The translations under genes were made by a program, and so were the position numbers. The notes under the pieces are model-generated. The model was not told the origin of the DNA. It ran no database searches and saw only the letters and a list, made by a program, of their open reading frames with translations. 64,000 nucleotides of DNA from Acetobacter pomorum (lineage in GTDB: Bacteria > Pseudomonadota > Alphaproteobacteria > Acetobacterales > Acetobacteraceae), in assembly GCF_002738225.1 (NCBI RefSeq), contig NZ_PEBQ01000030.1:1-64000 (forward strand), written 5' to 3'. This document shows, one piece after another, positions 54,986 through 63,275 of the stretch. Positions within the stretch are counted from its first letter, which is position 1. Each line of letters starts with the position of its first letter.

Positions 54986-56926
54986 TTACTGGAAAGGAAG
55001 ATAGCGAAAATCCATAAAAACCTGGCTCATACCAGCACTGGGTGCGCCACCAAGCCCTTCCCACGCCTTGCGGCGGGAATAGGCAAGCTGCAAACCGGCT
55101 TCTACAGTGCCATAATGGCCCTTGAAGAAGCGATACCATGCGCCAACGGTTGCTTCCATAACACTGCGTGTATTGCCAGTGCAGCCAAGGGTTGAAAGCT
55201 CTGTGGCCATTTCAACATTACAGCCGCTGTTATCAAACGAGGGATTGCCATAGCCATAGGCTGAACCATTGGCATCAAAGTAACGTCTGCCAGCCTGCTG
55301 ATACCCAAAATAACCATACACATCAATAAGTTGGTTGGGGTGGGCAATAACGCCAGCCGTGCCCTGTACGGAGGGAATAGGTGCAGGCTCGCCTCTGGAA
55401 TTAAGGGTGGCATCAGGGAGTAGCACAGAGCCGTAACGGCCAATGCCCACCCCAGCCAAGCCTGCCAACCGGACTTCCACCTTATGCGGCAGAACCGGAA
55501 GCACAACAGAACCACCACCACCACCTGCAATGGCGGTGTGGTTGCGGCCACCTCCCAGTTCGGAAACGCGGGTATGCGGGAAGTGGAGAATCCCCTCAAC
55601 TTCGTAGTGGCCCCAGTGCGGGTCCCAAGCCAGTTTTCCAATAATGTCTGGTGCAATTTCGTTGGGGAAGAGGGCATCATTTGTCAGGCCGGTGCCATCA
55701 TACCCTACGGTTGCAATGCGTCCGTTTGGCAGGCGTACCTGCCCATCTGTTACGCTGGAGAAGCTATCAACATTATACAGAGTGGCTGAGTTTTCGATGG
55801 AAAGACCGGCCCACAATCTGTGTTGCAAAAAGTCTTTTACAAACCGGAACTGCAACTGCCGTGCCCATGTCTGGCCTGCCAGCATGGAGGATTCGATTGT
55901 AAGCGGCAGGTTTTCCTGACGGGGAATAATACCCACCCGGCCAGGTGTCAGCATGCTCCATGCCTGCCCGGCCAGAAAATGGATGTTATAATCACTGTTA
56001 TCGTAGGCCATATAAAGTTGGCGCATACGAAATGTGTAGCTATTGCTTTCGTATGGATCGGTTGTGGAAGCGCCAGCCCCGAAATCCATTTCGTAAAAGC
56101 CGGAAATGGTGGAGTGCTTATCTATATTGCCGCGCGCCATAAGGGAAATACGGCTGTAACGTGCGCTGCCTTCAAAATTGTCGGTGTGGTAACGGGCATC
56201 TCCTTTGTAAGGCATGTCTGCCCAATAGTTGAAGGTGCCTGTTGATGTATGACGGTTGGATTCCACGGCTGCGGCATCCAGATAACCACCCAAAATAAGG
56301 GTGATCGGGCCCAGATGGAACACCCCATGATCACCCAGGGCACCTGCCGCCTGTGCCCCTGCTGTTTCACGCTGGTGCGGGCCCACCTGGTTTTCTGCAA
56401 TGCGGGCAATCATGTCTTCTGCACGGTGCCCGACAACGGATTCCACGGCTGGCGTATCGTTTTTGCTTGAAAATATGGGTTGTGCATCCGGGCCAACAGC
56501 ATGGTGCCCGGAACGGATAGAAGCCGGGGCGCTGATACCCGGATCGGTAGAGGCCGTGCTGGCAATTGTGCCATCCTGCATGGCAACCGTAACGCCAGAG
56601 TTTGCCCCAGCATTGGCAACAGCATGATGACTGCCAGAAACAGTTCTGCCAGTTGTTGAGCTGCCATTGCTTGCATGTGCAGTGCCGCGCCGTTGGGCAA
56701 TCTGTTTTTGCACACTAACCAGTGCTTTTTGCAGTTCATGCTGCTCGGCCTGAATACGTGCGATCTGCTGTTCCAGCGCATCAAGAGATGCGGCATCATC
56801 AGCCGCAGCATAGGCCGGAAAGGCGTAGTTGCCAGCTATTCCGCCAGATGCCAGCACAGTACCCATGCACAGGCATGTTTTGATATGACGTGCCATGTGG
56901 CAGGAGAACTGGCGGAAGATGCGCAT
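54986..56926 (-). CDS. Putative outer-membrane porin with N-terminal coiled coil
   Basis: An exported protein of about 646 residues. After a signal region (ending PAYAA) there is a short coiled coil, LDALEQQIARIQAEQHELQK, as in trimeric porins of the DcaP/LamB-like groups. A long Ser/Gly/Thr/Ala linker follows, then a beta-barrel with many alternating aromatic strands (GKLAWDPHWGHYEVEG and VKDFLQHRLWAGLS). The last residues, QVFMDFRYLPFQ, end in an aromatic-rich strand as outer-membrane barrels do, though the final residue is Gln instead of Phe. Starts at 56926, 56974 and 57046 are possible. The substrate is unknown. Confidence 0.75.
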   Translation of the reverse strand: MRIFRQFSCHMARHIKTCLCMGTVLASGGIAGNYAFPAYAAADDAASLDALEQQIARIQAEQHELQKALVSVQKQIAQRRGTAHASNGSSTTGRTVSGSHHAVANAGANSGVTVAMQDGTIASTASTDPGISAPASIRSGHHAVGPDAQPIFSSKNDTPAVESVVGHRAEDMIARIAENQVGPHQRETAGAQAAGALGDHGVFHLGPITLILGGYLDAAAVESNRHTSTGTFNYWADMPYKGDARYHTDNFEGSARYSRISLMARGNIDKHSTISGFYEMDFGAGASTTDPYESNSYTFRMRQLYMAYDNSDYNIHFLAGQAWSMLTPGRVGIIPRQENLPLTIESSMLAGQTWARQLQFRFVKDFLQHRLWAGLSIENSATLYNVDSFSSVTDGQVRLPNGRIATVGYDGTGLTNDALFPNEIAPDIIGKLAWDPHWGHYEVEGILHFPHTRVSELGGGRNHTAIAGGGGGSVVLPVLPHKVEVRLAGLAGVGIGRYGSVLLPDATLNSRGEPAPIPSVQGTAGVIAHPNQLIDVYGYFGYQQAGRRYFDANGSAYGYGNPSFDNSGCNVEMATELSTLGCTGNTRSVMEATVGAWYRFFKGHYGTVEAGLQLAYSRRKAWEGLGGAPSAGMSQVFMDFRYLPFQ

Positions 56927-57092
56927 TCGCTTTTCAAATATTATTGAAGTGGTTCTTTTATGAATGTGAACCATTTTCCTTGGCTTGCCGTAAAGAGCTC
57001 TCTCCTTAAAAAATAATTTCAGGGAAAAAAGATGTGCGTTAAGCACAGGCTTTGGTTTTTATTATCTTTGTTTTTGGAGAGGGAAATAATTT

Positions 57093-57494
57093 ATGGCCAA
57101 GATGATCCACACTATGCTGCGCGTGCTGGATGAAGCACGCTCCTTAAAGTTTTATGCGGAAACGCTGGGGCTTAAGCCTGTGGATCGGTTTGAATTTGAG
57201 AGTTTTACACTGGTTTATCTGGCAAATGATGAGCAGAGCTTTGAGCTTGAACTCACCATCAATCATGGGCGGACAGAACCTTATGCTCAGGGGGAAGGAT
57301 ACGGGCACCTTGCCGTATCTGTTGCAGATGTAAGTGCTGAACATGCCCGTATGGAAGCGGCTGGTCATCCGGTAACGCCAGTTAAAACCTTGGAAAACAA
57401 GGGGCGGATTGTTGGCCAGTTCTTTTTTCTGGCAGATCCGGATGGTTACAAAATTGAAGTGCTTCAGCGCGGTGCTCCAGGGCGCTTTTTGTAA
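57093..57494 (+). CDS. gloA: Lactoylglutathione lyase (glyoxalase I)
   Basis: It isomerises the methylglyoxal-glutathione hemithioacetal to lactoylglutathione. The 133 residues have two VOC modules. Likely metal ligands are H6, a Glu in FELELT (51-53), H72 in YGHLAV and E122 in YKIEVLQ, the four-ligand pattern of nickel-type GloA. GGAGAGGG is 14 bases before the ATG. It is divergent from the porin gene. Confidence 0.93.
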   Translation: MAKMIHTMLRVLDEARSLKFYAETLGLKPVDRFEFESFTLVYLANDEQSFELELTINHGRTEPYAQGEGYGHLAVSVADVSAEHARMEAAGHPVTPVKTLENKGRIVGQFFFLADPDGYKIEVLQRGAPGRFL

Positions 57495-57599
57495 GTAGGC
57501 ATAATTTATGCCAGCAAGGTGCGGAAAAGACTGATTTCCGAGCCTGCTGGCTGCTTTCTCTCATGGCATCGGTACGGAAAGTGGCGTATAAGCCGCAGA

Positions 57600-58412
57600 A
57601 TGCTGACATCTTTCCGTAAAATGCACGGTCTGGGGAATGATTTCGTCATTCTGGATGAGCGCGGTGGACATTTGCCTCTCACGCCAGTCCGTATTGCTGC
57701 CCTCGCGCATCGCCGTCGTGGCATTGGGTGTGACCAGTTGGTCACGCTTCGTCCGGCCTGTGCGGAGGGTGCAGATGTTTTTGTGCGTTTTTTCAATCCT
57801 GATGGATCAGAAGCAGGTGCTTGTGGAAATGCCTCGCGGTGTGTGGCAGATTTGATCTGGCAGGAAACAGGGAACAAAACGCCCGTACTGCAAACGCGTG
57901 CAGGGCGTTTGCCAGCCCGTATCGAAGAAAATGGCTTGATTACGGTAGATATGGGCATGCCACGCCTGAACTGGCAGGATGTGCCTTTGGCGGCCGAAAT
58001 GGATACGCTGCATCTGCCGCTGGAAGGTGATCCCGCAGCGGCCTCAATGGGCAATCCACACGCAACGTTTTTTGTGAAAGATTTTTCGCGTCTGTCACAG
58101 GGGCAGGCGCTTGAGCACGATCCGCTGTTTCCTGAACGGGCGAATATTGGTTTTGCGCGTATTGAGGGTCCCGCGCGTATGCAGCTCAAGGTGCACGAAC
58201 GTGGTGCAGGTGTTACAGAGGCCTGTGGCTCTGGCGCATGCGCTGCCGTGGTGAATGCCGCGCGCCGTGGTCTGGTAGATCGTGTATGTGATGTGGAACT
58301 GGATGGGGGTGTGTTGCGGATTGAATGGGCCGCCAACAACCATGTGTTCATGACGGGGCCAGCAACCACATCTTTTGCAGGGACAGTTGATCTGGCGGGT
58401 TACCCAGAATGA
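57600..58412 (+). CDS. dapF: Diaminopimelate epimerase
   Basis: It converts LL- to meso-diaminopimelate for lysine and peptidoglycan. The family start [12 protein letters not shown] is near residue 4. The two catalytic Cys lie in [10 protein letters not shown] and [12 protein letters not shown]. The start at 57600 gives 270 residues, the usual size; the open frame reaches back to 57519 without a good ribosome site. The stop overlaps mtaB by four bases (ATGA). Confidence 0.95.
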   Translation: MLTSFRKMHGLGNDFVILDERGGHLPLTPVRIAALAHRRRGIGCDQLVTLRPACAEGADVFVRFFNPDGSEAGACGNASRCVADLIWQETGNKTPVLQTRAGRLPARIEENGLITVDMGMPRLNWQDVPLAAEMDTLHLPLEGDPAAASMGNPHATFFVKDFSRLSQGQALEHDPLFPERANIGFARIEGPARMQLKVHERGAGVTEACGSGACAAVVNAARRGLVDRVCDVELDGGVLRIEWAANNHVFMTGPATTSFAGTVDLAGYPE

Positions 58413-59653
58413 GTAAGCCGGAAATTCTCACATTTGGGTGCCGCCTGAACACGTGGGAAAGTGAAGTGATGCGAAACCACGCAGCTGCACTGGATAACGT
58501 GATTATTGTAAACACGTGCGCTGTTACGGGGGAGGCGGAGCGGCAGGCACGGCAGGCTATTCGCCGTGCGCATCGGGAAAACCCAGATGCCCGCATTGTG
58601 GTCACAGGTTGTGCCGCCCAGATTAACCCGGAAAGCTGGGGAGAGCTGCCCGGTGTGGCCCGTGTTTTGGGGAATGAGGAAAAGCTGAAGGCTGAAAGCT
58701 GGTCTGCTTCAGCCATGGCGGAACCTCTTGCCGTATCCGACATTATGGCCGCCAAGGAAACAGCTGCGCATCTGGTGACAGAGTTTTCCGGCCGTACGCG
58801 CGCTTTCGTTCAGGTTCAGCAAGGGTGCAACCATAGGTGTACCTTTTGCATCATTCCGTTTGGTCGTGGGCCTTCGCGGTCTGTGCCTGTTGGCGCGGTG
58901 GTAGAGCAGGTGCGCGCGTTGGTGCGCTCCGGGTACCGGGAAGTGGTGTTGACTGGGGTAGATATGACATCCTGGGGGGAAGACCTACCAGGTAAGCCGG
59001 TGCTTGGTCAGCTTTGCCGCCGTGTGTTGCGGCTGGTGCCCGAATTGGAGCGGATGCGTCTTTCCTCGGTTGATCCGGTGGAGATTGATGAGGATATCTG
59101 GCAGCTTCTTGCGGAAAACCCACGGTTTATGCCTTATTTGCATCTTTCCTTGCAGGCTGGGTCAGACCTCATTCTCAAACGGATGAAGCGACGGCATCTG
59201 GTGGCGGATGCTGCACGTGTGGTGGAACGCGCCCGGAGTTTGCGGCCAGATATTGGCATTGGCGCGGATATTATTGCGGGTTTTCCAACAGAAGATGAAT
59301 CGCTGTTTGACGAGACTCGTAACTTTCTTGTGCAGCAGGCGCTGCCGTATCTGCACGTTTTCCCTTACAGTGAACGCCCAGGAACGCCAGCCGCCCGTAT
59401 GCGTGCAGTGCCTGTGCCAGAGCGTAAGGCGCGTGCCGCGCAATTGCGAGAGGTGGGTGCAGCCTCTGCAGCCCGATACTACAAAAGTCTTATAGGTCAG
59501 CCCCTACGTGTGCTGATGGAAACTCCTACAACCGGGCATAGCGAGCAGTTTGCACCGGTAAGGCTTGCGCAGGGTGAAGCCGAAGTGGGGGAAATTATAA
59601 CCCTTCAGCCCACAATGGCCGAAAATGCCGGGCTGGTAGCGGAAAGGATCTGA
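58409..59653 (+). CDS. mtaB: tRNA t6A37 methylthiotransferase MtaB
   Basis: A radical SAM enzyme that adds a methylthio group to t6A37 in tRNA. The N-terminal domain has cluster Cys C11, C37 and C68, and the radical SAM CxxxCxxC is C140, C144 and C147 in [17 protein letters not shown]. The pattern [15 protein letters not shown] resembles MtaB more than MiaB or RimO. The C-terminal TRAM-like part is short. It is coupled to dapF by overlap, with ftsY two bases after; dapF-mtaB-ftsY is a common alphaproteobacterial order. Confidence 0.93.
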   Translation: MSKPEILTFGCRLNTWESEVMRNHAAALDNVIIVNTCAVTGEAERQARQAIRRAHRENPDARIVVTGCAAQINPESWGELPGVARVLGNEEKLKAESWSASAMAEPLAVSDIMAAKETAAHLVTEFSGRTRAFVQVQQGCNHRCTFCIIPFGRGPSRSVPVGAVVEQVRALVRSGYREVVLTGVDMTSWGEDLPGKPVLGQLCRRVLRLVPELERMRLSSVDPVEIDEDIWQLLAENPRFMPYLHLSLQAGSDLILKRMKRRHLVADAARVVERARSLRPDIGIGADIIAGFPTEDESLFDETRNFLVQQALPYLHVFPYSERPGTPAARMRAVPVPERKARAAQLREVGAASAARYYKSLIGQPLRVLMETPTTGHSEQFAPVRLAQGEAEVGEIITLQPTMAENAGLVAERI

Positions 59654-59654
59654 G

Positions 59655-60584
59655 ATGGCGCTTGGTTTTTTCTCTCGTCTCAAGCAGGGATTGTCACGTT
59701 CCACCCAAAAATTGGGTGGGGGCATTACGGGCATTTTTACCAAGCGCAAGTTGGATGATGAAGCGCTGGAAGAGCTGGAAGATCTGCTGATTACCGCAGA
59801 TATGGGGCCAGCGGTGGCCGAACGTATTATCGAATCCTTCCGCTCCTCCCGTTTTGGAACTGAAGTGACGGACGAAGAAATCAGGACGACTCTGGCAAAT
59901 GAGATCGCCACGATTCTTGAGCCTGTTGCCAAGCCGTTTGAGCCAGATCCGGCACATAAACCGCATGTTGTGCTGGTGGTGGGCGTAAATGGCGTGGGAA
60001 AAACAACCACTATCGGCAAAATGGCCCGCTTTTTTACCGAAGAAGGTAAAAAGGTGATGATGGTGGCTGGAGATACCTTTCGTGCAGCAGCGGTGGAGCA
60101 GTTGCAGATTTGGGGCGAAAGAACCGGCTGCCCTGTGATTGCAGGCCCACCTGGGGCAGATGCAGCAGGTTTGGCTTTTGAGGCCCTTAAGCGCGGCAAG
60201 GCGGAAGGGGCTGACCTTCTGTTTGTTGATACGGCAGGCCGTCTGCACAATAAAAGTGCACTCATGGAGGAGCTTGCCAAGATTATCCGCGTTATGCGTA
60301 AGTTCGATGAAACCGCACCTCATTCCGTATTGTTGGTGCTGGATGCCACAACAGGACAGAACGCAGTGGAGCAGGTGCGTGTGTTTCGCGAACTTGTGAA
60401 TGTAACCGGTTTGGTGGTGACAAAACTGGATGGTTCTGCCCGCGGGGGCATTGTGGTGGCCTTGGCGGATCAGTTCGGATTGCCCGTGCATGCTGTGGGT
60501 GTGGGCGAACAGGCAGAAGATTTACGGCCCTTCTCGGCAGTGGATTATGCGCGCGGTTTGGTGGGCGTAGGTGAGACAGCCTGA
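59655..60584 (+). CDS. ftsY: Signal recognition particle receptor FtsY
   Basis: This receptor GTPase docks SRP-ribosome complexes at the inner membrane. The 309 residues form the NG core only; the long acidic A domain of E. coli FtsY is absent, as in many alphaproteobacteria. An N-terminal amphipathic stretch, LGFFSRLKQGLSRS, may bind lipid. G1 is GVNGVGKT at 110-117, followed by GDTFRAAAVEQL, DTAGRLHNK and TKLDGSARGG. Confidence 0.96.
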   Translation: MALGFFSRLKQGLSRSTQKLGGGITGIFTKRKLDDEALEELEDLLITADMGPAVAERIIESFRSSRFGTEVTDEEIRTTLANEIATILEPVAKPFEPDPAHKPHVVLVVGVNGVGKTTTIGKMARFFTEEGKKVMMVAGDTFRAAAVEQLQIWGERTGCPVIAGPPGADAAGLAFEALKRGKAEGADLLFVDTAGRLHNKSALMEELAKIIRVMRKFDETAPHSVLLVLDATTGQNAVEQVRVFRELVNVTGLVVTKLDGSARGGIVVALADQFGLPVHAVGVGEQAEDLRPFSAVDYARGLVGVGETA

Positions 60585-60600
60585 TTTTTTGTGAGGAATT

Positions 60601-60711
60601 ATGATGGAAAAGGCAGATTTTGATGCATCTACCCCTCATGGTTTCTTGACAGGATATGACAGCCCCGTTAGCAAGCGCCTGCACCCCTCTGAAGGGGCGA
60701 AGAATGAGTAA
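60601..60711 (+). CDS. Possible 36-residue leader peptide of the F0 operon
   Basis: A small frame (MMEKADFDASTPHG...GAKNE) has GAGGAATT four bases before its first ATG. It ends inside the atpI start region, overlapping it by eight bases. It is not recognised as a protein. Translation through it would open the hairpin that covers the atpI ribosome site. It could equally be a chance frame. Confidence 0.3.
   Translation: MMEKADFDASTPHGFLTGYDSPVSKRLHPSEGAKNE
60646..60674 (+). promoter_or_regulatory. Candidate promoter of the F0 operon
   Basis: A perfect TTGACA is followed 17 bases later by TAGCAA, just upstream of atpI. Transcription would begin near 60681. Confidence 0.45.
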
Positions 60712-61006
60712 GAACAGCGACGATTCCTTTGATGCCCGGCTCAAGGCGGCAGAACGCCGATCTGGCCTGGAGCAAAAGGAGGATTTAACCGAGAAAGAAG
60801 ATGCCGTAGAGCAATCTCTTCCTGGGTTGGCGCTAAGAGCTGGAACAGAAATGCTTTCAGCTCTGGTGGTAGGCGTTGCAATCGGGTGGGAGCTGGATCA
60901 CTGGCTGAAAACCCGGGCTGTTTTTCTTATTATTTTCGCACTGATGGGCGGAGGTGCTGGCGTGCTGAATGTTTGGCGGCTGGTCAAGTCGATAGACGGC
61001 AAGTAA
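60704..61006 (+). CDS. atpI: ATP synthase protein I (AtpI/AtpZ family)
   Basis: A small membrane protein that helps c-ring assembly. It has 100 residues: a charged N-terminus (1-45), then two helices (ALRAGTEMLSALVVGVAIGW and the AVFLIIFALMGGGAGVLN region) with the conserved GWELDHWL between them. The ATG at 60704 follows AAGGGGCGA. That ribosome site is paired in a small hairpin (CCCCT/AGGGG, 60684-60697). It heads the F0 operon, the standard alphaproteobacterial order. Confidence 0.88.
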   Translation: MSKNSDDSFDARLKAAERRSGLEQKEDLTEKEDAVEQSLPGLALRAGTEMLSALVVGVAIGWELDHWLKTRAVFLIIFALMGGGAGVLNVWRLVKSIDGK

Positions 61007-61061
61007 GAAGCTGTCATCCGGATGTGATTCGGGTGCGGTAAAGGGTTTTAGGAGAGCGGTT

Positions 61062-61811
61062 GTGGCGGGCGGTTCCAGCATCAACGTACTTGAACAGTTT
61101 GAGCTTCATCCCGTTCTTGGTGGGCTGGGCGAAGCACTGCGTTTTAGTCAGTCCCCCCTGTACATGATCATGGCAGTGTGTGTGGTTCTGATGTTCCTTT
61201 ACATGGGAATGCGCCCGGCAGCTGTGGTTCCGGGCCGTTTACAGGCCGCAGCAGAAGTGTGTTACGAATTTATTCATAACATGGCGGTTGATACGATTGG
61301 GCCGGAAGGCACAGCGTTTTTCCCGTTCATCTTCACGCTGTTCTTCTTCATTCTGGCCGGTAACTATATTGGTCTGTTGCCGTTTTCCTTTACGTTTACC
61401 AGCCATATTGCCGTAACCTTTGCGCTTGCCATGATGGTGTTTGTGCTTACGGTTATTGTCTCCCTCAAGGTGCAGGGGCTGCGTTTCTTTGCGCACTTCA
61501 TGCCGGAAGGTGCTAGCCCCTTTCTGGCTCCGCTGTTGATCCCGATTGAAATTCTTTCTTTTCTTTCGCGTCCTGTCAGCCTCTCCATCCGACTGTTCGC
61601 CAACATGGTTGCCGGGCATGTCATGTTCGATATTTTCGCAAGCTTTGTTATCATGCTCGCCGGTTTTGGTGTGGTGGGTGACGTGTTTGCGGTTGGGCCG
61701 ATTGCCATTAACGTGGCACTGATGGCTCTTGAGTTGCTTGTTGGGGTGTTGCAGGCCTATGTGTTTGCTATTCTGACGTGCATCTACCTGCGGGAGGCCG
61801 TGGCTCACTGA
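61062..61811 (+). CDS. atpB: F0F1 ATP synthase subunit a
   Basis: The membrane stator subunit that forms the proton half-channels. The 249 residues have five to six helices. The essential Arg is R177 in SLSIRLFANMVAGH. NYIGLLPFSFTFTSH and ELLVGVLQAYVFAILTCIYL are typical. The GTG start follows AGGAGAGCGG. Confidence 0.96.
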   Translation: MAGGSSINVLEQFELHPVLGGLGEALRFSQSPLYMIMAVCVVLMFLYMGMRPAAVVPGRLQAAAEVCYEFIHNMAVDTIGPEGTAFFPFIFTLFFFILAGNYIGLLPFSFTFTSHIAVTFALAMMVFVLTVIVSLKVQGLRFFAHFMPEGASPFLAPLLIPIEILSFLSRPVSLSIRLFANMVAGHVMFDIFASFVIMLAGFGVVGDVFAVGPIAINVALMALELLVGVLQAYVFAILTCIYLREAVAH

Positions 61812-61866
61812 GGAGCTGCTTTGCCCGTTTCGTTTGAACTGTACTTGAAACAAGGAAGTGACTGAT

Positions 61867-62091
61867 ATGGACATCGCTGCAGCCCGGGAAATCGGTGCAG
61901 GTATCGCCGTGATCGCCCTTGCCGGCGTTGGTATCGGCCTCGGCAACATCTTCTCCACGCTGGTAAGCAGCATTGCGCGCAACCCGGCTTCCCGTCCGCA
62001 TGTGTTCGGTCTGGGTATGCTCGGCTTTGCTCTGACAGAAGCTATTGCTCTGTTCGCGCTGCTGATCGCGTTCCTGATCCTGTTCGTCTGA
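61867..62091 (+). CDS. atpE: F0F1 ATP synthase subunit c
   Basis: The proton-carrying ring subunit, 74 residues and two helices joined by the polar loop ARNP (R38-N39-P40). The proton-binding carboxylate is E58 in ALTEAIALF. The ATG at 61867 follows AAGGAAG. No Na+-binding Gln/Thr pattern is apparent, so it is proton-type. Confidence 0.96.
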   Translation: MDIAAAREIGAGIAVIALAGVGIGLGNIFSTLVSSIARNPASRPHVFGLGMLGFALTEAIALFALLIAFLILFV

Positions 62092-62122
62092 GAAAGCTTT
62101 CAGGAAAGAGGAGAACATTCCT

Positions 62123-62722
62123 GTGGGTGTGATTAAGAAGATGCTTCGTGCCGGCCTGTTGGCAACGGTTTCCGGTGTGTCTCTTCTGGCCGTTTCCGCG
62201 CCTGGTGCATATGCCACGGGAATGCCTCAGCTGGATTTTGCCAACCCCCTTGTAACCGGTCAGGTTATGTGGGGCGCGGTGATTTTCTTTGTCTTCTATA
62301 TGGTGCTCAGCAAGGCCATGCTGCCCGGTATTGCCCGGGTGCTGGAAGACCGTAGCAAGCGTATTTCTGGAGATCTGGAAATAGCACGTGCGGCCAAGCA
62401 GGACGCCGATAAAGCTGTTGCTGAACTTCAGCAGGCCCGTAAAGATGCCATGGCAGAAGCCCAGGCGCATCTTGATCAGGTTCTGGCAGAAGAACATAAA
62501 GCAGCAGAACAGCAGATGCAGGAAATCAACGCACGGGTAACAGCAGAAATTGCTGATGCCGAAAAACGTGTGGCTGAGGAAAAAACACGTGCATTAAGTG
62601 CGCTTAAAGAAATTGCAAGCGATACCACGCAGGCCATGGTTCAGCGTCTGACGGGTATTGTGCCTGATGCACAGCTTGTTGCCCAGAAGGTTGAAAGCGC
62701 TTCGGCGCACAGCACTATCTGA
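62123..62722 (+). CDS. F0F1 ATP synthase subunit b'
   Basis: One of two different b-type stalk subunits, as found in alphaproteobacteria and photosynthetic organisms. The 199 residues begin with a signal-like hydrophobic stretch and AYATGMPQLDFANPL. The membrane helix (about 47-66, VMWGAVIFFVFYMVLSKAML) and a long heptad helix rich in Ala, Glu and Lys follow. The GTG start has AGAGGAG upstream. It is longer than the b subunit that follows. Confidence 0.92.
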   Translation: MGVIKKMLRAGLLATVSGVSLLAVSAPGAYATGMPQLDFANPLVTGQVMWGAVIFFVFYMVLSKAMLPGIARVLEDRSKRISGDLEIARAAKQDADKAVAELQQARKDAMAEAQAHLDQVLAEEHKAAEQQMQEINARVTAEIADAEKRVAEEKTRALSALKEIASDTTQAMVQRLTGIVPDAQLVAQKVESASAHSTI

Positions 62723-62745
62723 CCAGCTCCGGGGGAATTTTCGTC

Positions 62746-63249
62746 ATGTCTGGCATTTTTCACGAAGCGGGTTTCTGGGTCGCTGTTTCGTTCGTTCTGT
62801 TCTTTGTGCTGGTTGGTAAAAAGATTTGGGGCCCGATTGCCACCATTCTGGATAGCCGCGCAGACCGTATTCGCGAAGAACTGGATGAAGCAGCCCGCTT
62901 GAGAAGAGAGGCTGAGCAGATGCTGGAAGATGCCACGCGTGATCGTGAGCAGGCTATGGCAGAAGCAAAGTCTTATGTAGAGCAGGCTCATCAGCAAGCC
63001 GCTGAAATGGCTCAGAAAGCACGCGCAGAGGCAGAAGCAGCTGTGCAGCGCCATGAACAAATGGCGCGAGATCGTATTGCTGCTGTAGAACGCGCTGCTG
63101 TTAAGGAAGTGCGCCAGCTTGCAATTGATGTGGCCGTGCAGGCCGCCAACGGTGTTATCCCCCAAACTCTTGATGAACAGAAAGCCGCAGGGCTTGTTGA
63201 TCAGGCGTTGGCTGGTTTGCCTGCCGCTTTTGCGCGCAAGGCAGCCTGA
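62746..63249 (+). CDS. atpF: F0F1 ATP synthase subunit b
   Basis: The second stalk subunit, 167 residues. It has one N-terminal helix (GFWVAVSFVLFFVLVGKKIW) and a long coiled coil that contacts subunit delta. It is the last F0 gene; the F1 genes are not here, in keeping with the split ATP synthase operons of this class. The next gene starts 27 bases later with no terminator in between. Confidence 0.94.
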   Translation: MSGIFHEAGFWVAVSFVLFFVLVGKKIWGPIATILDSRADRIREELDEAARLRREAEQMLEDATRDREQAMAEAKSYVEQAHQQAAEMAQKARAEAEAAVQRHEQMARDRIAAVERAAVKEVRQLAIDVAVQAANGVIPQTLDEQKAAGLVDQALAGLPAAFARKAA

Positions 63250-63275
63250 AATATTATCAGCTGAATGGTGAATAC

